Of a stretch of DNA of 64,000 nt, positions 15,976-24,810 are shown one piece after another (position 1 is the stretch's first letter; every line of letters begins with the position of its first letter). The DNA comes from Paenibacillus antibioticophila. Lineage in GTDB: Bacteria; Bacillota; Bacilli; Paenibacillales; Paenibacillaceae. The position numbers and the translations under genes are program-made. The stretch is from contig NZ_HG005139.1 of the NCBI RefSeq assembly GCF_000455265.1, forward strand, positions 1,886,883 through 1,950,882, in the 5' to 3' direction. The notes under the pieces are model-generated. The model worked only from the letters and a program-made list of their open reading frames with translations, ran no database searches and was not told where the DNA came from.

Positions 15976-17265
15976 TTAAAGCACCTGCCAGCTGACTCCT
16001 CCGTCCATGGTCTGCATAAGCAACGAACGGTTATTATCGCTTTGTCCTACTAGCAGCCAGCCCAATTGAGAATTGAAAAACTGTACCTTAAGAACATTAG
16101 GATACTCAAGAACAATTTCGGAAAGCTTGGCACTCTGAGGCAGCAGCGACCAATTTGCTCCGAGATCGGTTGTATGGTAGACCAAGGATCCGTGGAGCGA
16201 CCACCCTTCTCTACGATTCAGGAAGGTTGTTGCCAAGGCTGATGAATCATCTTGCTGCCAAGGCACGGAGAAAGGCACGAAGCTCCACGAAGCTCCTCCA
16301 TCCTCGGTGAAGTATCCCTGATATTTAATTGCATCCTCTTTGACACAACCAAAAGGAACCCATCCATTCCGTGTATTGCCGCGGAAAAATTCCGGGGCAT
16401 CCACGCTAAAGCGCGAACAGGACACAAACTTCGAATGATCAAACCATCCCTCCACTTTACTCCAGTTCACACCGCTGTTTGTCGTTCTGTAAAGAGATGG
16501 CTGGCCGGCTTCCAGCACACTTACTAATCCGTGGTTCTTGTCTGTAAAGCTCATTCCGGAAATAACACCTATTTTGGGCAGCTTGTTAAGCCGTGCCGAT
16601 GCATCTGCCGCAATGATCGGCGTACTCATGATTTTCTTCCAGGTTGCGCCGCTATCTTTGGTTAAATAGACAGCCTTTGCCTCGCTGCTGGATCGATAAT
16701 CCCCCTCGGTAACAATCCAGCCTTGCTCTTCGTCCAGAAAGAAGACAGCTACAACCCGGGCTACATCCGGCAAAGAAGCCATTTTCCAGACTAGTCCGCC
16801 ATTATTTGTCCGCAGAATAATAGCCTCACCAGAGTTGATCGTATTCCGAATGATCCATCCTGTGTCCTTGTTCAAGAAGAAGAAATCCTTCCCAAATTCA
16901 GGGCTGCTGGAAAATAAGATTGAAGAGGACGGAGAAATGTTGGTCCAGGTTGCGCCATTGTCCTCAGTACGGTATAGACGGAGCTCATTTCGAGTAGCCC
17001 CCCATGCCAGCCCGGTCGTCGAGCTTAACAGATGAAAATCTGTGAGCCGGGTCTGGATTTGATACTTCTTGCCATCTGAGAGTTGTTCCGTTTGCATATT
17101 TGAATCGATAGATTCAGGATTAACGATCGTGAGCGTCTGTCCCTCTTCCTGAGTATCCTCAATAGAGACAGGGCTGTTCACAGGAAGTGACGGGTTCGCC
17201 GAGCAAGCCGCAAGCAGCGTCGCCATAATCAACAAGGCGCTGATGAAGCGTAGACAGCTGTTCAT
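15976..17265 (-). CDS. Lipoprotein with Ycf48/BNR-type beta-propeller repeats
   Basis: The protein has about 429 residues. ATG 17265 has GAGG 9 bases upstream; ATG 17280 overlaps that site. A lipoprotein signal with lipobox LLAAC precedes an extracytoplasmic body. At least six repeats of a Ycf48/sialidase-type blade are visible, each ending like T(T/E)NSGVNW, TKDSGATW, RTNNGGLVW, TEDGGASW, TTDLGANW or TMDGGVSW. Such propellers bind proteins or glycans; no enzymatic Asp-box active site is evident. It precedes nothing obvious and stands 53 bp after the deacetylase gene on the same strand, perhaps one operon. Confidence 0.8.
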   Translation of the reverse strand: MNSCLRFISALLIMATLLAACSANPSLPVNSPVSIEDTQEEGQTLTIVNPESIDSNMQTEQLSDGKKYQIQTRLTDFHLLSSTTGLAWGATRNELRLYRTEDNGATWTNISPSSSILFSSSPEFGKDFFFLNKDTGWIIRNTINSGEAIILRTNNGGLVWKMASLPDVARVVAVFFLDEEQGWIVTEGDYRSSSEAKAVYLTKDSGATWKKIMSTPIIAADASARLNKLPKIGVISGMSFTDKNHGLVSVLEAGQPSLYRTTNSGVNWSKVEGWFDHSKFVSCSRFSVDAPEFFRGNTRNGWVPFGCVKEDAIKYQGYFTEDGGASWSFVPFSVPWQQDDSSALATTFLNRREGWSLHGSLVYHTTDLGANWSLLPQSAKLSEIVLEYPNVLKVQFFNSQLGWLLVGQSDNNRSLLMQTMDGGVSWQVL

Positions 17266-17333
17266 TACGAAATACCTCATTTCCAGTCGGTCAGACTTAG
17301 TAGAATCCGTTGCAATCTATTATACCATCCGGG

Positions 17334-18329
17334 TCACAAACGATCATCCTTGGCAAAATTTACAGGGAAGTGCATCTCTGGCTTATAGACAGCAAAGGAA
17401 TATCCCTTCTTCTGCAGATAATCAATGATGTCAGGAAGGGCCTTTATGGTCTGAGACTTCTCATGCATTAATATAACTTCGGTATCCCTGCGAACCTGGC
17501 GTTTCACTTCCTGAATGATTTTATCCGGCTTGTCCGTATAGCTCCAGTCCTTGGAATCCACGGTCCAATCCCACATTTTGAAGTTGGCTTCTGCCAGACG
17601 GTCGCGAATATCCGCGTTCACTCCCGGCTTGCTCCCATAGGGAGCCCGAATCAACCAAGGTGTCGTTCCTGTAAGCTCATTCACCAGTGCCTGCTCCTGT
17701 TGATATTCCTTCAAGAACGGCTCCGCCTTTCCACTGTCATAAAGCTTCTTCTTGTTGTGACTCATACTATGAAGTCCGACATAATTTCCCAACTCGATCG
17801 TCCGTTTCACGGATTCCTCATGATCCTTCAATTGACTGCCAATCATAAAAAAAGTAGCATGGATTCCCCGCTTCTGCAGCAGATCCACTATCGTATCGGT
17901 ATATTTACTCGGTCCGTCGTCAAAGGTTAGATAAACCACCTTCTGCTCAGAAACAGCAGATCGGGTGTTTGTATTCTCTGATGAAGCCGAAGCCGGGCTC
18001 TTATCTGGGTTTGCAATACTCTTATCCTCGGAGCCGGGTTTAAAGGCTGAATCTTCAGTTGAAATAGCCTCTTCAGCAGAGCTGTCTCGGGGCTCGGACG
18101 TTGGGTTTTGGGGTACAGTGACCGGTGAAGTTGCTGCAGGAGGAGTCTGCATTTTTGCCCCTACAGCCGACTTGGATCCATGGATAATTTGATTGGCCGC
18201 ATAGGCAGACATAACAATCGATATAGACGATAGAATGAGGGCGACAGTGACTAGCGATTTCATCGTTTTGCCTGATTTGTGCTGTGAACGTGATGTGGTG
18301 CGGCTTTCGGAAGTAGGACGGTTTGTCAT
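17334..18329 (-). CDS. Membrane-anchored polysaccharide deacetylase (NodB domain)
   Basis: This is a 331-residue protein. One N-terminal membrane segment (about 24-45) and a Ser/Pro/Glu-rich linker (about 50-125) are followed by the NodB catalytic domain (about 129-320). Visible carbohydrate-esterase-4 motifs are TFDDGPS (MT1), HSMSH (MT2 metal His pair) and RAPYGS (MT3). The DWTVDSKDW and ILMHEKS stretches match MT4 and MT5. It probably N-deacetylates peptidoglycan or another cell-wall glycan outside the membrane; the substrate is inference. It is paired with the downstream beta-propeller lipoprotein. Confidence 0.88.
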   Translation of the reverse strand: MTNRPTSESRTTSRSQHKSGKTMKSLVTVALILSSISIVMSAYAANQIIHGSKSAVGAKMQTPPAATSPVTVPQNPTSEPRDSSAEEAISTEDSAFKPGSEDKSIANPDKSPASASSENTNTRSAVSEQKVVYLTFDDGPSKYTDTIVDLLQKRGIHATFFMIGSQLKDHEESVKRTIELGNYVGLHSMSHNKKKLYDSGKAEPFLKEYQQEQALVNELTGTTPWLIRAPYGSKPGVNADIRDRLAEANFKMWDWTVDSKDWSYTDKPDKIIQEVKRQVRRDTEVILMHEKSQTIKALPDIIDYLQKKGYSFAVYKPEMHFPVNFAKDDRL

Positions 18330-18632
18330 AGCTATATCAAAATCCTCTCTCTATCTGATGTTATAACTAGAATAATATAAAACAGCCCGCTTCGTCCTTA
18401 CAGAATAGTTACATCTACGGTTACAAAGTTATTACTTCACTAAAAATAACATAAAATATATTATGTTAACTATAAATATTGAATACATGAATTGACTTAC
18501 TTTCTTGTATTCACAATTTTGCCTATTAACTTCTGTTTCATGTACAATAATCAGAGTAAATAAGTACATAACCGCTCAAGATGCTGAACAACCTAAGAGT
18601 GGTTTTGAATCCAGATGTAGGGAGATGATCTG
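18330..18632 (+). other. 303-bp AT-rich divergent intergenic region
   Basis: This is the control region between the deacetylase (minus) and ldh (plus). It is AT-rich. I found no complete Rex box; only a partial TTGTATTCACAA at about 18514 resembles a half site. No small gene with a ribosome site was seen. Confidence 0.5.
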
Positions 18633-19559
18633 ATGAATACGCAATTACGTTCCAGCAGAGTAGTTATTATCGGAACCGGAGCTGTCGGAACGACTACGGC
18701 ATACACCCTGTTTCTCCGGGAACGTGTATCCGAGCTGGTTCTGATCGATGCGAATAAAGACAAGGCCTTGGGCGAAGCTCTGGATATGAATCATGGACTT
18801 CCTTTTACAGGGGGCGTGAAGATTTGGGCTGGGGATTACAGTGATTGCAAGGATGCGGATGTTATTGTGATTGCCGCTGGTGCTTCACAAAAGCCGGGTG
18901 AGACTCGCATCGATCTGCTGAAGCGGAACGCTGGAATCTTCGACAGCATTATCAAAAATATCGTGCAATACAATGATCACGGGATTATTCTGGTGGCGAC
19001 CAATCCGGTTGATATTTTGAGCTATGTGTCCCTGCGCAAGAGCGGCTTCCCCTCCAACCGGGTCATCGGTTCGGGGACCTTGCTGGACAGTGCGCGATTC
19101 CGTTATTTGATCGGTCAAAATAAAGGGATTAATCCTCGCAGCATTCATGCGCATATCGTAGGTGAGCATGGAGATTCGGAGCTGCCTCTGTGGAGCCTCG
19201 CGAACGTCGCCGGAATCAGTCTGGAATTCTCCGAACAGGACCGCGAGGAAATCTTCAACAATACCAAAAATGCTGCCTATGAAATCATCAATGCCAAGGG
19301 AGCAACTTCTTATGCCATTGCGTTGGCACTTGACCGGATTATTACCTCCATCCTGCAGGACGAAGGCTCTGTCCTCAATGTCTCTACCCTGCTAACCGAT
19401 TACAACGGCGTATCGGATGTCTATCTGGGCGTTCCATGTATCGTTGATGGTTCCGGGGTTAGACAAGTACTCAACCTCGAACTGGGCGATCAAGAGCTAG
19501 CGCAATTCCAGGCCTCAGCCAATAAGCTCAAAGATGAAATCAGCAAGCTGGATTTATAA
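18633..19559 (+). CDS. ldh: L-lactate dehydrogenase
   Basis: The 308-residue protein matches the usual length. The NAD loop is GTGAVGTTTAYTL (about 14-26). Gln in AGASQKPGETR marks lactate rather than malate specificity at the classic Gln/Arg switch position, and the following Arg binds the substrate carboxylate. The catalytic His is in HIVGEHGDSELPLWS (about residue 178). It reduces pyruvate to L-lactate with NADH in fermentation. ATG follows AGGGAGATGATC. It is monocistronic with a terminator. Confidence 0.95.
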   Translation: MNTQLRSSRVVIIGTGAVGTTTAYTLFLRERVSELVLIDANKDKALGEALDMNHGLPFTGGVKIWAGDYSDCKDADVIVIAAGASQKPGETRIDLLKRNAGIFDSIIKNIVQYNDHGIILVATNPVDILSYVSLRKSGFPSNRVIGSGTLLDSARFRYLIGQNKGINPRSIHAHIVGEHGDSELPLWSLANVAGISLEFSEQDREEIFNNTKNAAYEIINAKGATSYAIALALDRIITSILQDEGSVLNVSTLLTDYNGVSDVYLGVPCIVDGSGVRQVLNLELGDQELAQFQASANKLKDEISKLDL

Positions 19560-19565
19560 AAGATT

Positions 19566-19614
19566 GGCGACAAACACTGCTTCCTTGGGGAGAAAGACTT
19601 GTCGCCTTTCTTCT
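19566..19614 (+). terminator. Terminator of ldh
   Basis: GGCGACAA (19566-19573) and TTGTCGCC (19599-19606) form the stem around a 25-base loop, and TTTCTTCTT follows. Confidence 0.82.
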
Positions 19615-19936
19615 TGGTAATTAATTTATGCGATTAATTTCTTTATTTATCTGATTAATTCTTGTGTATAATGCTGATCATTCGGTTATGTCTTCTTCAT
19701 TCCTCTTTCATTGGTTGACATAACATTTTATATGTTTCCTATATGATTACTAATTTAGCTCAGGCTCCTTCTTTTTACGAATAGAAGAATGATATAATTA
19801 CGAGTAAAGAATGGCATTGTGGTGACTGAGCTAGATTCGCTGAAATAAGAATCCTGTTCTGAATTTTTCATATGTTGAAATTTTCATTTTTTGCGATTTG
19901 AAATTACCTTGCTAAATCAGGGGGCTGCATAGCGTT
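19615..19936 (+). other. 322-bp AT-rich leader upstream of xerS
   Basis: No gene is seen. The region has an 8-bp inverted repeat GTTATGTC (19685-19692) / GACATAAC (19717-19724) and a TATAAT box (19793-19798) with a weak -35. Near 19862-19890 an ATTTTTC...AATTTTC pair faintly resembles the streptococcal difSL site that lies upstream of xerS there. The spacing differs, so this is only a prompt for a search. Confidence 0.35.
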
Positions 19937-21013
19937 ATGAGTATTCAAAAGATGATCGACCGTAAAAAGCTGGATGAACGGGTTGTGCGAATGCCCGGCT
20001 ATGTTCAGCAATTTATAGATTACAAGCTGCCTGACCTGTCCCCCTCGACCCTGCTTGAATATGTGCGGGATTACGAGCAATTCTTCGGCTGGCTAATCGC
20101 CGAGGGCTTGACGAGTGCTGCTGTGATCGGGGATATTACACTTTATGATCTCGAAGTGCTTCATATGGAGAGCATCGTAGCTTACCGCTTGCATCTAACC
20201 ACACGGACAGAAGGAACCAATTCAAAAGTCACGGTATCCCGCAAAATGTCCTCCCTTCGCTCGCTGTTTCATTATTTGAGCCAGATTGCCGAAGACGAGA
20301 ACTTCTATCCGCTGCTAAAGCGGAACATTATGGCCAAGGTGGAAATCAAGCGGATCCATAAGCCGAAGGATACGGCGGCAAAGCTTAAAGGAAAAATACT
20401 CGAGGAAGAAGAAATTACGGAATTTATTACCTACATTGCAGAAGGGTATCGCGAGGATATTCAGGATAATAAACAGGCACTTCATGCTTTTGAGCTTAAC
20501 CGGGAGCGCGATGCCTGCATTGCAAGCCTTATTCTGAATTCCGGACTCCGGGTATCTGAGATCGTCAATTTAAATGTGAATGATTTGGATTTGGCGAATA
20601 AGCTGCTCTATGTGTTCCGCAAGGGACATAATGATGAGACCTTCAAAACGCCGGTCTATTTCCGGGAGCAATCCAAGGACGATTTGACTCATTATCTTGC
20701 CCTGCGCCACACACGCTACAAGACCCCGAAGCGGGAGAAAGCCCTGTTTGTAACCATTCCGAACGGAAGCAAGGAAGGCAAGCGCATGACCAAACGGGCC
20801 ATTCAGGCGATGATCATCAAATACGCCAAACGCTTCGGGAAGCCCTATCTTACCGTGCATAAGCTGCGCCATTCCTTTGCCACGGACTATTATCTGCAAA
20901 ATGATATCTACAAGACAAAGGAACAGCTAGGACATGCATCTACCGAGACAACCGAGGTCTATGCCCATCTGACGGATAAGACCATGTCCGAAGCGATTGA
21001 ACGCCGGAACTGA
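19937..21013 (+). CDS. xerS: XerS-type tyrosine recombinase
   Basis: The 358-residue protein is close to streptococcal XerS length (about 356). The N-terminal core-binding domain (about 15-160) is followed by the catalytic domain (about 175-355). Catalytic residues are Arg in SGLRVSEIVNL, Lys in VFRKGHNDE, the His-x2-Arg of HKLRHSFATD, His in LGHAS and nucleophile Tyr in TTEVYAHLT. XerS alone resolves chromosome dimers in streptococci; in a Paenibacillus-like host it would be expected beside XerC/XerD, so its target may differ. Its gene ends 72 bp before a composite inverted-repeat element. Confidence 0.85.
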   Translation: MSIQKMIDRKKLDERVVRMPGYVQQFIDYKLPDLSPSTLLEYVRDYEQFFGWLIAEGLTSAAVIGDITLYDLEVLHMESIVAYRLHLTTRTEGTNSKVTVSRKMSSLRSLFHYLSQIAEDENFYPLLKRNIMAKVEIKRIHKPKDTAAKLKGKILEEEEITEFITYIAEGYREDIQDNKQALHAFELNRERDACIASLILNSGLRVSEIVNLNVNDLDLANKLLYVFRKGHNDETFKTPVYFREQSKDDLTHYLALRHTRYKTPKREKALFVTIPNGSKEGKRMTKRAIQAMIIKYAKRFGKPYLTVHKLRHSFATDYYLQNDIYKTKEQLGHASTETTEVYAHLTDKTMSEAIERRN

Positions 21014-21085
21014 CAATACTGTATGTTCCAGACGCGGCCCAGTGAGCAATAGCAGAGAACAGCTAAACATAGAGGCAAGTTAGAT

Positions 21086-21246
21086 GAGGCAACGTGTGAA
21101 GTGTACTTTCGATCGCTGTTGTTCACGGATTCCTTCAATTGGACTAAGTTCTAACTAGGTTGAAATCCGCTCACAAAGGCGAACGCTCCGCTCTATGCTT
21201 CCGGAGTAGCTTTCTTACAGAAAGCTTTTACCTTCACACTTATGCC
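21086..21246 (+). repeat. Family-1 repeat, copy B1 (161 bp)
   Basis: The outer end reads GAGGCAACGTGTGAAGTGTA and the inner end reads CTTCACACTTATGCC. The core shares GATCGCTGTTGTTC and CTCACAAAGGCGAACGCTCCGC with the other full copies. It carries an extra hairpin AGCTTTCT-TAC-AGAAAGCT near the inner end, shared only with copy B2. It forms an inverted pair with 22001-22157. No coding content. Confidence 0.88.
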
Positions 21247-22000
21247 TGGCTACTTCGCCCTTTCGATTCAGCTACAATCAATGCAGTTGCAGATAGCTAC
21301 GCCATAAGCTGCACTTCAATCAACATGCCGCCTGTAGCTCCACGCAAGTACGATACTGCTCACGTGTCCGGTATTACGCCCCAACACCATGATGCTCCGG
21401 CCTTGCCTTGCACCGAACGCACCTGTCAGATCAGGCTCCGGCCTTACACCTATATTCGCTTCTCCAACTGACATTCCAGTCTCGCTCCGAACTTCGCTTG
21501 TCCAATCGCCATACCATTCTCTACTCTGCACTTCACTCGCCTTACTCGATCAACCTGGATCCGGTCATGCTCCAGTGAACTTTTTTACCTTAAATTCTTC
21601 ATTCAGCGCTCGAATCTAACTTTAGTGAAAAAACTTACCTTAGATCTCCAGTAACTAGCCAAATCTGCGTTTTAGCCAACTTTAAGCGCAAAAATTTCAC
21701 TATATCCGCCTTACTGCCAGTTTTTCTGAATTTAAAGTAACTTTTTTCACTAAATTGTGTGAATCCGAATTTGCAGTGCGTAATGCATACTTGCTCGAGC
21801 ATTTTGCAGAATGCGCTACTACAGTCCCTACTCAGTGCTGCAAGATGATACGTATTAGGGCATCCGCCACCTGATATGCCGGATGACGAGGTTGTATGTA
21901 CATATCGATGGATTCAAGTGCCTGGCCACCGCAGGGAGAACGTGTGTGAGCTACTAAAGTGAAGCACCAATAAAGCTGAACTAAGAGCCTGCGTAATAAG
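21247..22000. other. 754-bp non-coding interior between inverted repeats B1 and B2
   Basis: Open frames here are short, without ribosome sites or family signatures. The left part is C-rich (repeated TTCGC, CTTCACT and CTCC words). The middle holds a separate inverted repeat (21621-21754). The right part is mixed. It may be degenerate cargo of a composite element bounded by B1 and B2. Confidence 0.6.
21621..21754. repeat. Inverted repeat with TTTAGTGAAAAAA ends (family 3)
   Basis: Left arm 21621-21642 begins TTTAGTGAAAAAACTTACC. Right arm 21731-21754 is its near reverse complement, with GTTAC replacing CTTAC. The 88 bases between contain a related word (AAATTTCACTATA). A third diverged copy, with AACTTTTTTACCTTAAATT, lies at about 21578. 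It looks like a MITE remnant or long hairpin. Confidence 0.65.
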
Positions 22001-22157
22001 GGCATAAGTGTGAAGGGTTACAAGCTTTCTGTAAGAAAGCTACTTCGAAAGCATTAAGCGAAAGTGGTCGCCTTTGTGAGCGGATTTCTACCCTACTATT
22101 TCAATCAAAGAAATCCGCGAACAACAGCGATCGTAAGCACACTTCACACGTTGCCCC
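22001..22157 (-). repeat. Family-1 repeat, copy B2 (157 bp, inverted to B1)
   Basis: Read on the minus strand it starts GGGGCAACGTGTGAAGTGTG, continues CTTACGATCGCTGTTGTTCG, has a GCGGATTTCT/AGAAATCCGC inner stem, and ends CCCTTCACACTTATGCC. It shares the AGCTTTCT-TAC-AGAAAGCT extra hairpin with B1. The outer end faces moeA and the inner end faces B1. Confidence 0.88.
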
Positions 22158-22223
22158 CTGCGCTTACGCAGGTCTTTATATCGCTGCACATTTGCAGGAA
22201 ACTACGGCAAGTGGAGCGTTAGA

Positions 22224-23492
22224 TTAGCCCGCGACTCCCGGAAGCAGCAGAACTTTAATCCGTTCCCCGGATTGAACCCCTTCGGTTGTCGGCGGAATCA
22301 CGAGCAAGGCATTGCTATCCTTGATCGTAATCATCACACTGGATTCATCAAGCGCAGCCGGGTAAGCCCGCAGCCGGGCTCCTTCCACAGCGATGCGTCC
22401 CCGAACAAACCGCGTGTAGGCATTGATCTTGGGATAATCAGCCGCCAGTGTCGCCTCCACCTCTTTCAGGAAGGGTTGCTCTATCCCCATCATACGGCCA
22501 ATAGCCGGTCTGACGAACAACTCGAAGCCGACAAAGCAGGCTCCGGGATTGCCTGATAAGGCAAACAAGAGCTTCCCCTGCCTGACCGCGGCTGTCGTTA
22601 CACTGCCCGGACGCATCATCACCTTGTTGAACAGCATTTCCATCTCATCGCCCAGCACAAGATCGGCCATAATATCGAAGTCACCGACCGAGACGCCGCC
22701 TGTGGAAATGACGAGATCGTATTCCTCGATCGCTTCCAGCACTCTGCTTCTCGCCGTGGAAAGATCGTCCGCAATCGCGTTCAGAACAATCGGCTCAGCT
22801 CCTGCGTCTTTAATCTGACTTTCAAGCATGTAGGTGTTGCTGTTGCGGATCCGGCCGTCCTGCAGCGGTTCATCAACTGCAAGCAGCTCTGAGCCGGTCG
22901 CCATCACGGCTACGCGCGGCTTGCGGATCACGGCGACCTCGGAGATTCCGAACGTAGCCAGCACCGAAATTTCCCCTGCCGAAATGACCTGACCAGCCTC
23001 CAGAATCACATCACCTTCGGCAAGCTCCAATCCCACCGGCGTAATATTCGCTCCGGAAGCGATCTCACGCTTCAGCTTCACATAATACCCGGACTCTCCG
23101 TCGGTGGCCTCTGTCATTTCAAACATGACTACCGCATCCGCTTCATCCGGCACCTTGGCTCCTGTCATGATTCTTGCAGCAGTTCCGGGAACAAGAGCCA
23201 CCGAGGGCAGACTGCCGCAAGGGATCTCATCTATCACCTCGAGGTGAACCGGAGTTTGTGCCGAGCAGCCTGCTGTATCGCTGCTAATAATTGCATATCC
23301 ATCCATGCCCGAGCGGCGGAAATGCGGATACGGATGCGGAGCCTTGACCGTTTCGGCCAACACCCGGCCTTTAGCCTCGGAAAGACTGACGAATTCACTG
23401 GTTAATTTTCCGCAGAAGGAAATGACTTTCTCTTGGGCTGCAGCCACCGGCAAGGCCCTCCGCGACATTTTATCCTGTTGATTTTCACCCAT
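22224..23492 (-). CDS. moeA: Molybdopterin molybdenumtransferase MoeA
   Basis: The protein has about 422 residues; the ATG at 23492 overlaps the upstream stop (ATGGGTGA). Domain order is the MoeA N-terminal linker, MPT-binding domain (VAVMATGSELL and DGRIRNSNTYML near 200-230; ISTGGVSVGDFD near 262), SGNPGACFVGFELF near 315, and the C-terminal MoeA_C domain (about 350-420). It inserts molybdate into adenylylated molybdopterin. No other cofactor gene (moaA, mogA, modA) is nearby; instead it ends the pyrK-pyrD-lpdD-like run, an unusual neighbourhood. Confidence 0.93.
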   Translation of the reverse strand: MGENQQDKMSRRALPVAAAQEKVISFCGKLTSEFVSLSEAKGRVLAETVKAPHPYPHFRRSGMDGYAIISSDTAGCSAQTPVHLEVIDEIPCGSLPSVALVPGTAARIMTGAKVPDEADAVVMFEMTEATDGESGYYVKLKREIASGANITPVGLELAEGDVILEAGQVISAGEISVLATFGISEVAVIRKPRVAVMATGSELLAVDEPLQDGRIRNSNTYMLESQIKDAGAEPIVLNAIADDLSTARSRVLEAIEEYDLVISTGGVSVGDFDIMADLVLGDEMEMLFNKVMMRPGSVTTAAVRQGKLLFALSGNPGACFVGFELFVRPAIGRMMGIEQPFLKEVEATLAADYPKINAYTRFVRGRIAVEGARLRAYPAALDESSVMITIKDSNALLVIPPTTEGVQSGERIKVLLLPGVAG

Positions 23493-23838
23493 GTTGTTCA
23501 TCTCCGTTTCTTCTCTCTGCCTGCAGCAAATATTGCTCCATTAACTGTTCCGTACGCTTACTGATCTGATCAATTTCAAGCTTGGTCAGATTATCATAGT
23601 GAATCCCCATAACAAGGGTAACCGTGCAGTGAAGCTGAGCGGCTGCCCGTTGCGCCAGCTTCACGGTAAGCACATGCTCCTTGTGGCCAGGAACAGCAGC
23701 GGTCTGCACGTCCACCCTGCCGTCCGTCCAATAAGCGGTTGAGGCCGCCCCGATATGGACTTCCCCGCCGGTGATCGTCACCAGCAGGTCTCGTCCGAGC
23801 GAAGCGGCCTCAAGCTTGATATCTGAAAATGGATCCAT
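23485..23838 (-). CDS. LpdD-like (prenylated-flavin chaperone family) small protein
   Basis: The 117-residue protein starts at ATG 23838 after AGGGGGAAC. The pattern GRDLLVTITGGEVHIGAAS (about 15-33), then a block with a conserved HxD (LVMGIHYDNLTKLEIDQISKRT, about 76-97), resembles LpdD/UbiX-UbiD-associated small proteins. The match is by eye and moderate. No UbiD decarboxylase is nearby. It overlaps moeA by 8 bp and follows pyrD by 39 bp, so it is co-transcribed with both. Confidence 0.62.
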   Translation of the reverse strand: MDPFSDIKLEAASLGRDLLVTITGGEVHIGAASTAYWTDGRVDVQTAAVPGHKEHVLTVKLAQRAAAQLHCTVTLVMGIHYDNLTKLEIDQISKRTEQLMEQYLLQAERRNGDEQHG

Positions 23839-23877
23839 CCGCAGTTCCCCCTGTCGACAACCAATCTGCCTCTCATT

Positions 23878-24810
23878 TTAAAGGATACCGCGGATTTCGT
23901 CCAACGACTGGATTCCCTGGTCCTGCATAAAACGTTCCACACCGTCGACCAGGTCAATTCCGGCTCTAATATTAATAAAGTTATAAGTCCCCACTTGAAT
24001 CACCGCAGCTCCAGCCATAATGAACTCAATGATATCCTCCGGACTGCTGATCCCGCCCATTCCTATGACAGGAATCTCTACCGCCTTGCACACCTGATGG
24101 ACCATGCGGAGCGCGATCGGTTTGATCGCCGGTCCGGACAGCCCGGCATACAGATTGTTAAAGACGCTGCGGCGCTTGTAAATATCTATCTTCATGGCGG
24201 AAAAGGTATTCACCAGGGATATGGCATCCGCTCCCTCTTTTTCGCACATCTCAGCCATGGAGACCAGATCCTCGGCATTCGGAGAGAGCTTAATAATCAG
24301 CGGCAGCGTTGTGACCGCGCGAATCTCCCGCACCACCTCTCGGGCAACCTCTGTCTTGATGCCGTACGCCATTCCGCCTGCCTTTACATTCGGACAAGAG
24401 ATGTTCAGCTCGATCATATCTACTGCAGGCCGTCCTGACCGCTGCCGGGCAATTGCATCCTCTTCAATCAACCGGGCTCCTTCAATGTAATCCTGTAGCG
24501 TGTTCCCGCCCAGATTCACGATCCGGGCCAGGTCAAGCGCCTCCCATCGCGGGCATTCCTCCTGGAGAAACGCAGCGACACCCGGATTCTCCAATCCCAC
24601 ACTATTCAGCATGCCGGAAGGCGTCTCGTAGACGCGAAGGCCTGAGTTCCCTTCCTTGGGATGAAGGGTCAGTCCTTTTCCAGAAATACCGCCAAGCCGG
24701 TTCAGATCATAGTACGCCCCGTACTCCTTACCGAATCCAAAGGTTCCTGAAGCCATAACGACCGGGTTTTTGGAGGTTACCCCTGCCATCGTGTATGATG
24801 TGTTGATCAT
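23878..24810 (-). CDS. pyrD: Dihydroorotate dehydrogenase B, catalytic subunit
   Basis: The 310-residue class 1B enzyme has an N-terminal GTFGFGKEY flavin segment and the catalytic Cys in [13 protein letters not shown] (about 134), where class 2 enzymes have Ser. [28 protein letters not shown] and GMGGI line the FMN phosphate site. It oxidises dihydroorotate to orotate and passes electrons through PyrK to NAD+. Its ATG overlaps the pyrK stop (ATGA). The other pyrimidine genes are absent from the window. Confidence 0.95.
   Translation of the reverse strand: MINTSYTMAGVTSKNPVVMASGTFGFGKEYGAYYDLNRLGGISGKGLTLHPKEGNSGLRVYETPSGMLNSVGLENPGVAAFLQEECPRWEALDLARIVNLGGNTLQDYIEGARLIEEDAIARQRSGRPAVDMIELNISCPNVKAGGMAYGIKTEVAREVVREIRAVTTLPLIIKLSPNAEDLVSMAEMCEKEGADAISLVNTFSAMKIDIYKRRSVFNNLYAGLSGPAIKPIALRMVHQVCKAVEIPVIGMGGISSPEDIIEFIMAGAAVIQVGTYNFINIRAGIDLVDGVERFMQDQGIQSLDEIRGIL

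Noticed and set aside
18505-18530. Possible Rex operator upstream of ldh
   Set aside because: Only TTGTATTCACAA is present; the full TTGTGAA-N4-TTCACAA dyad is missing.
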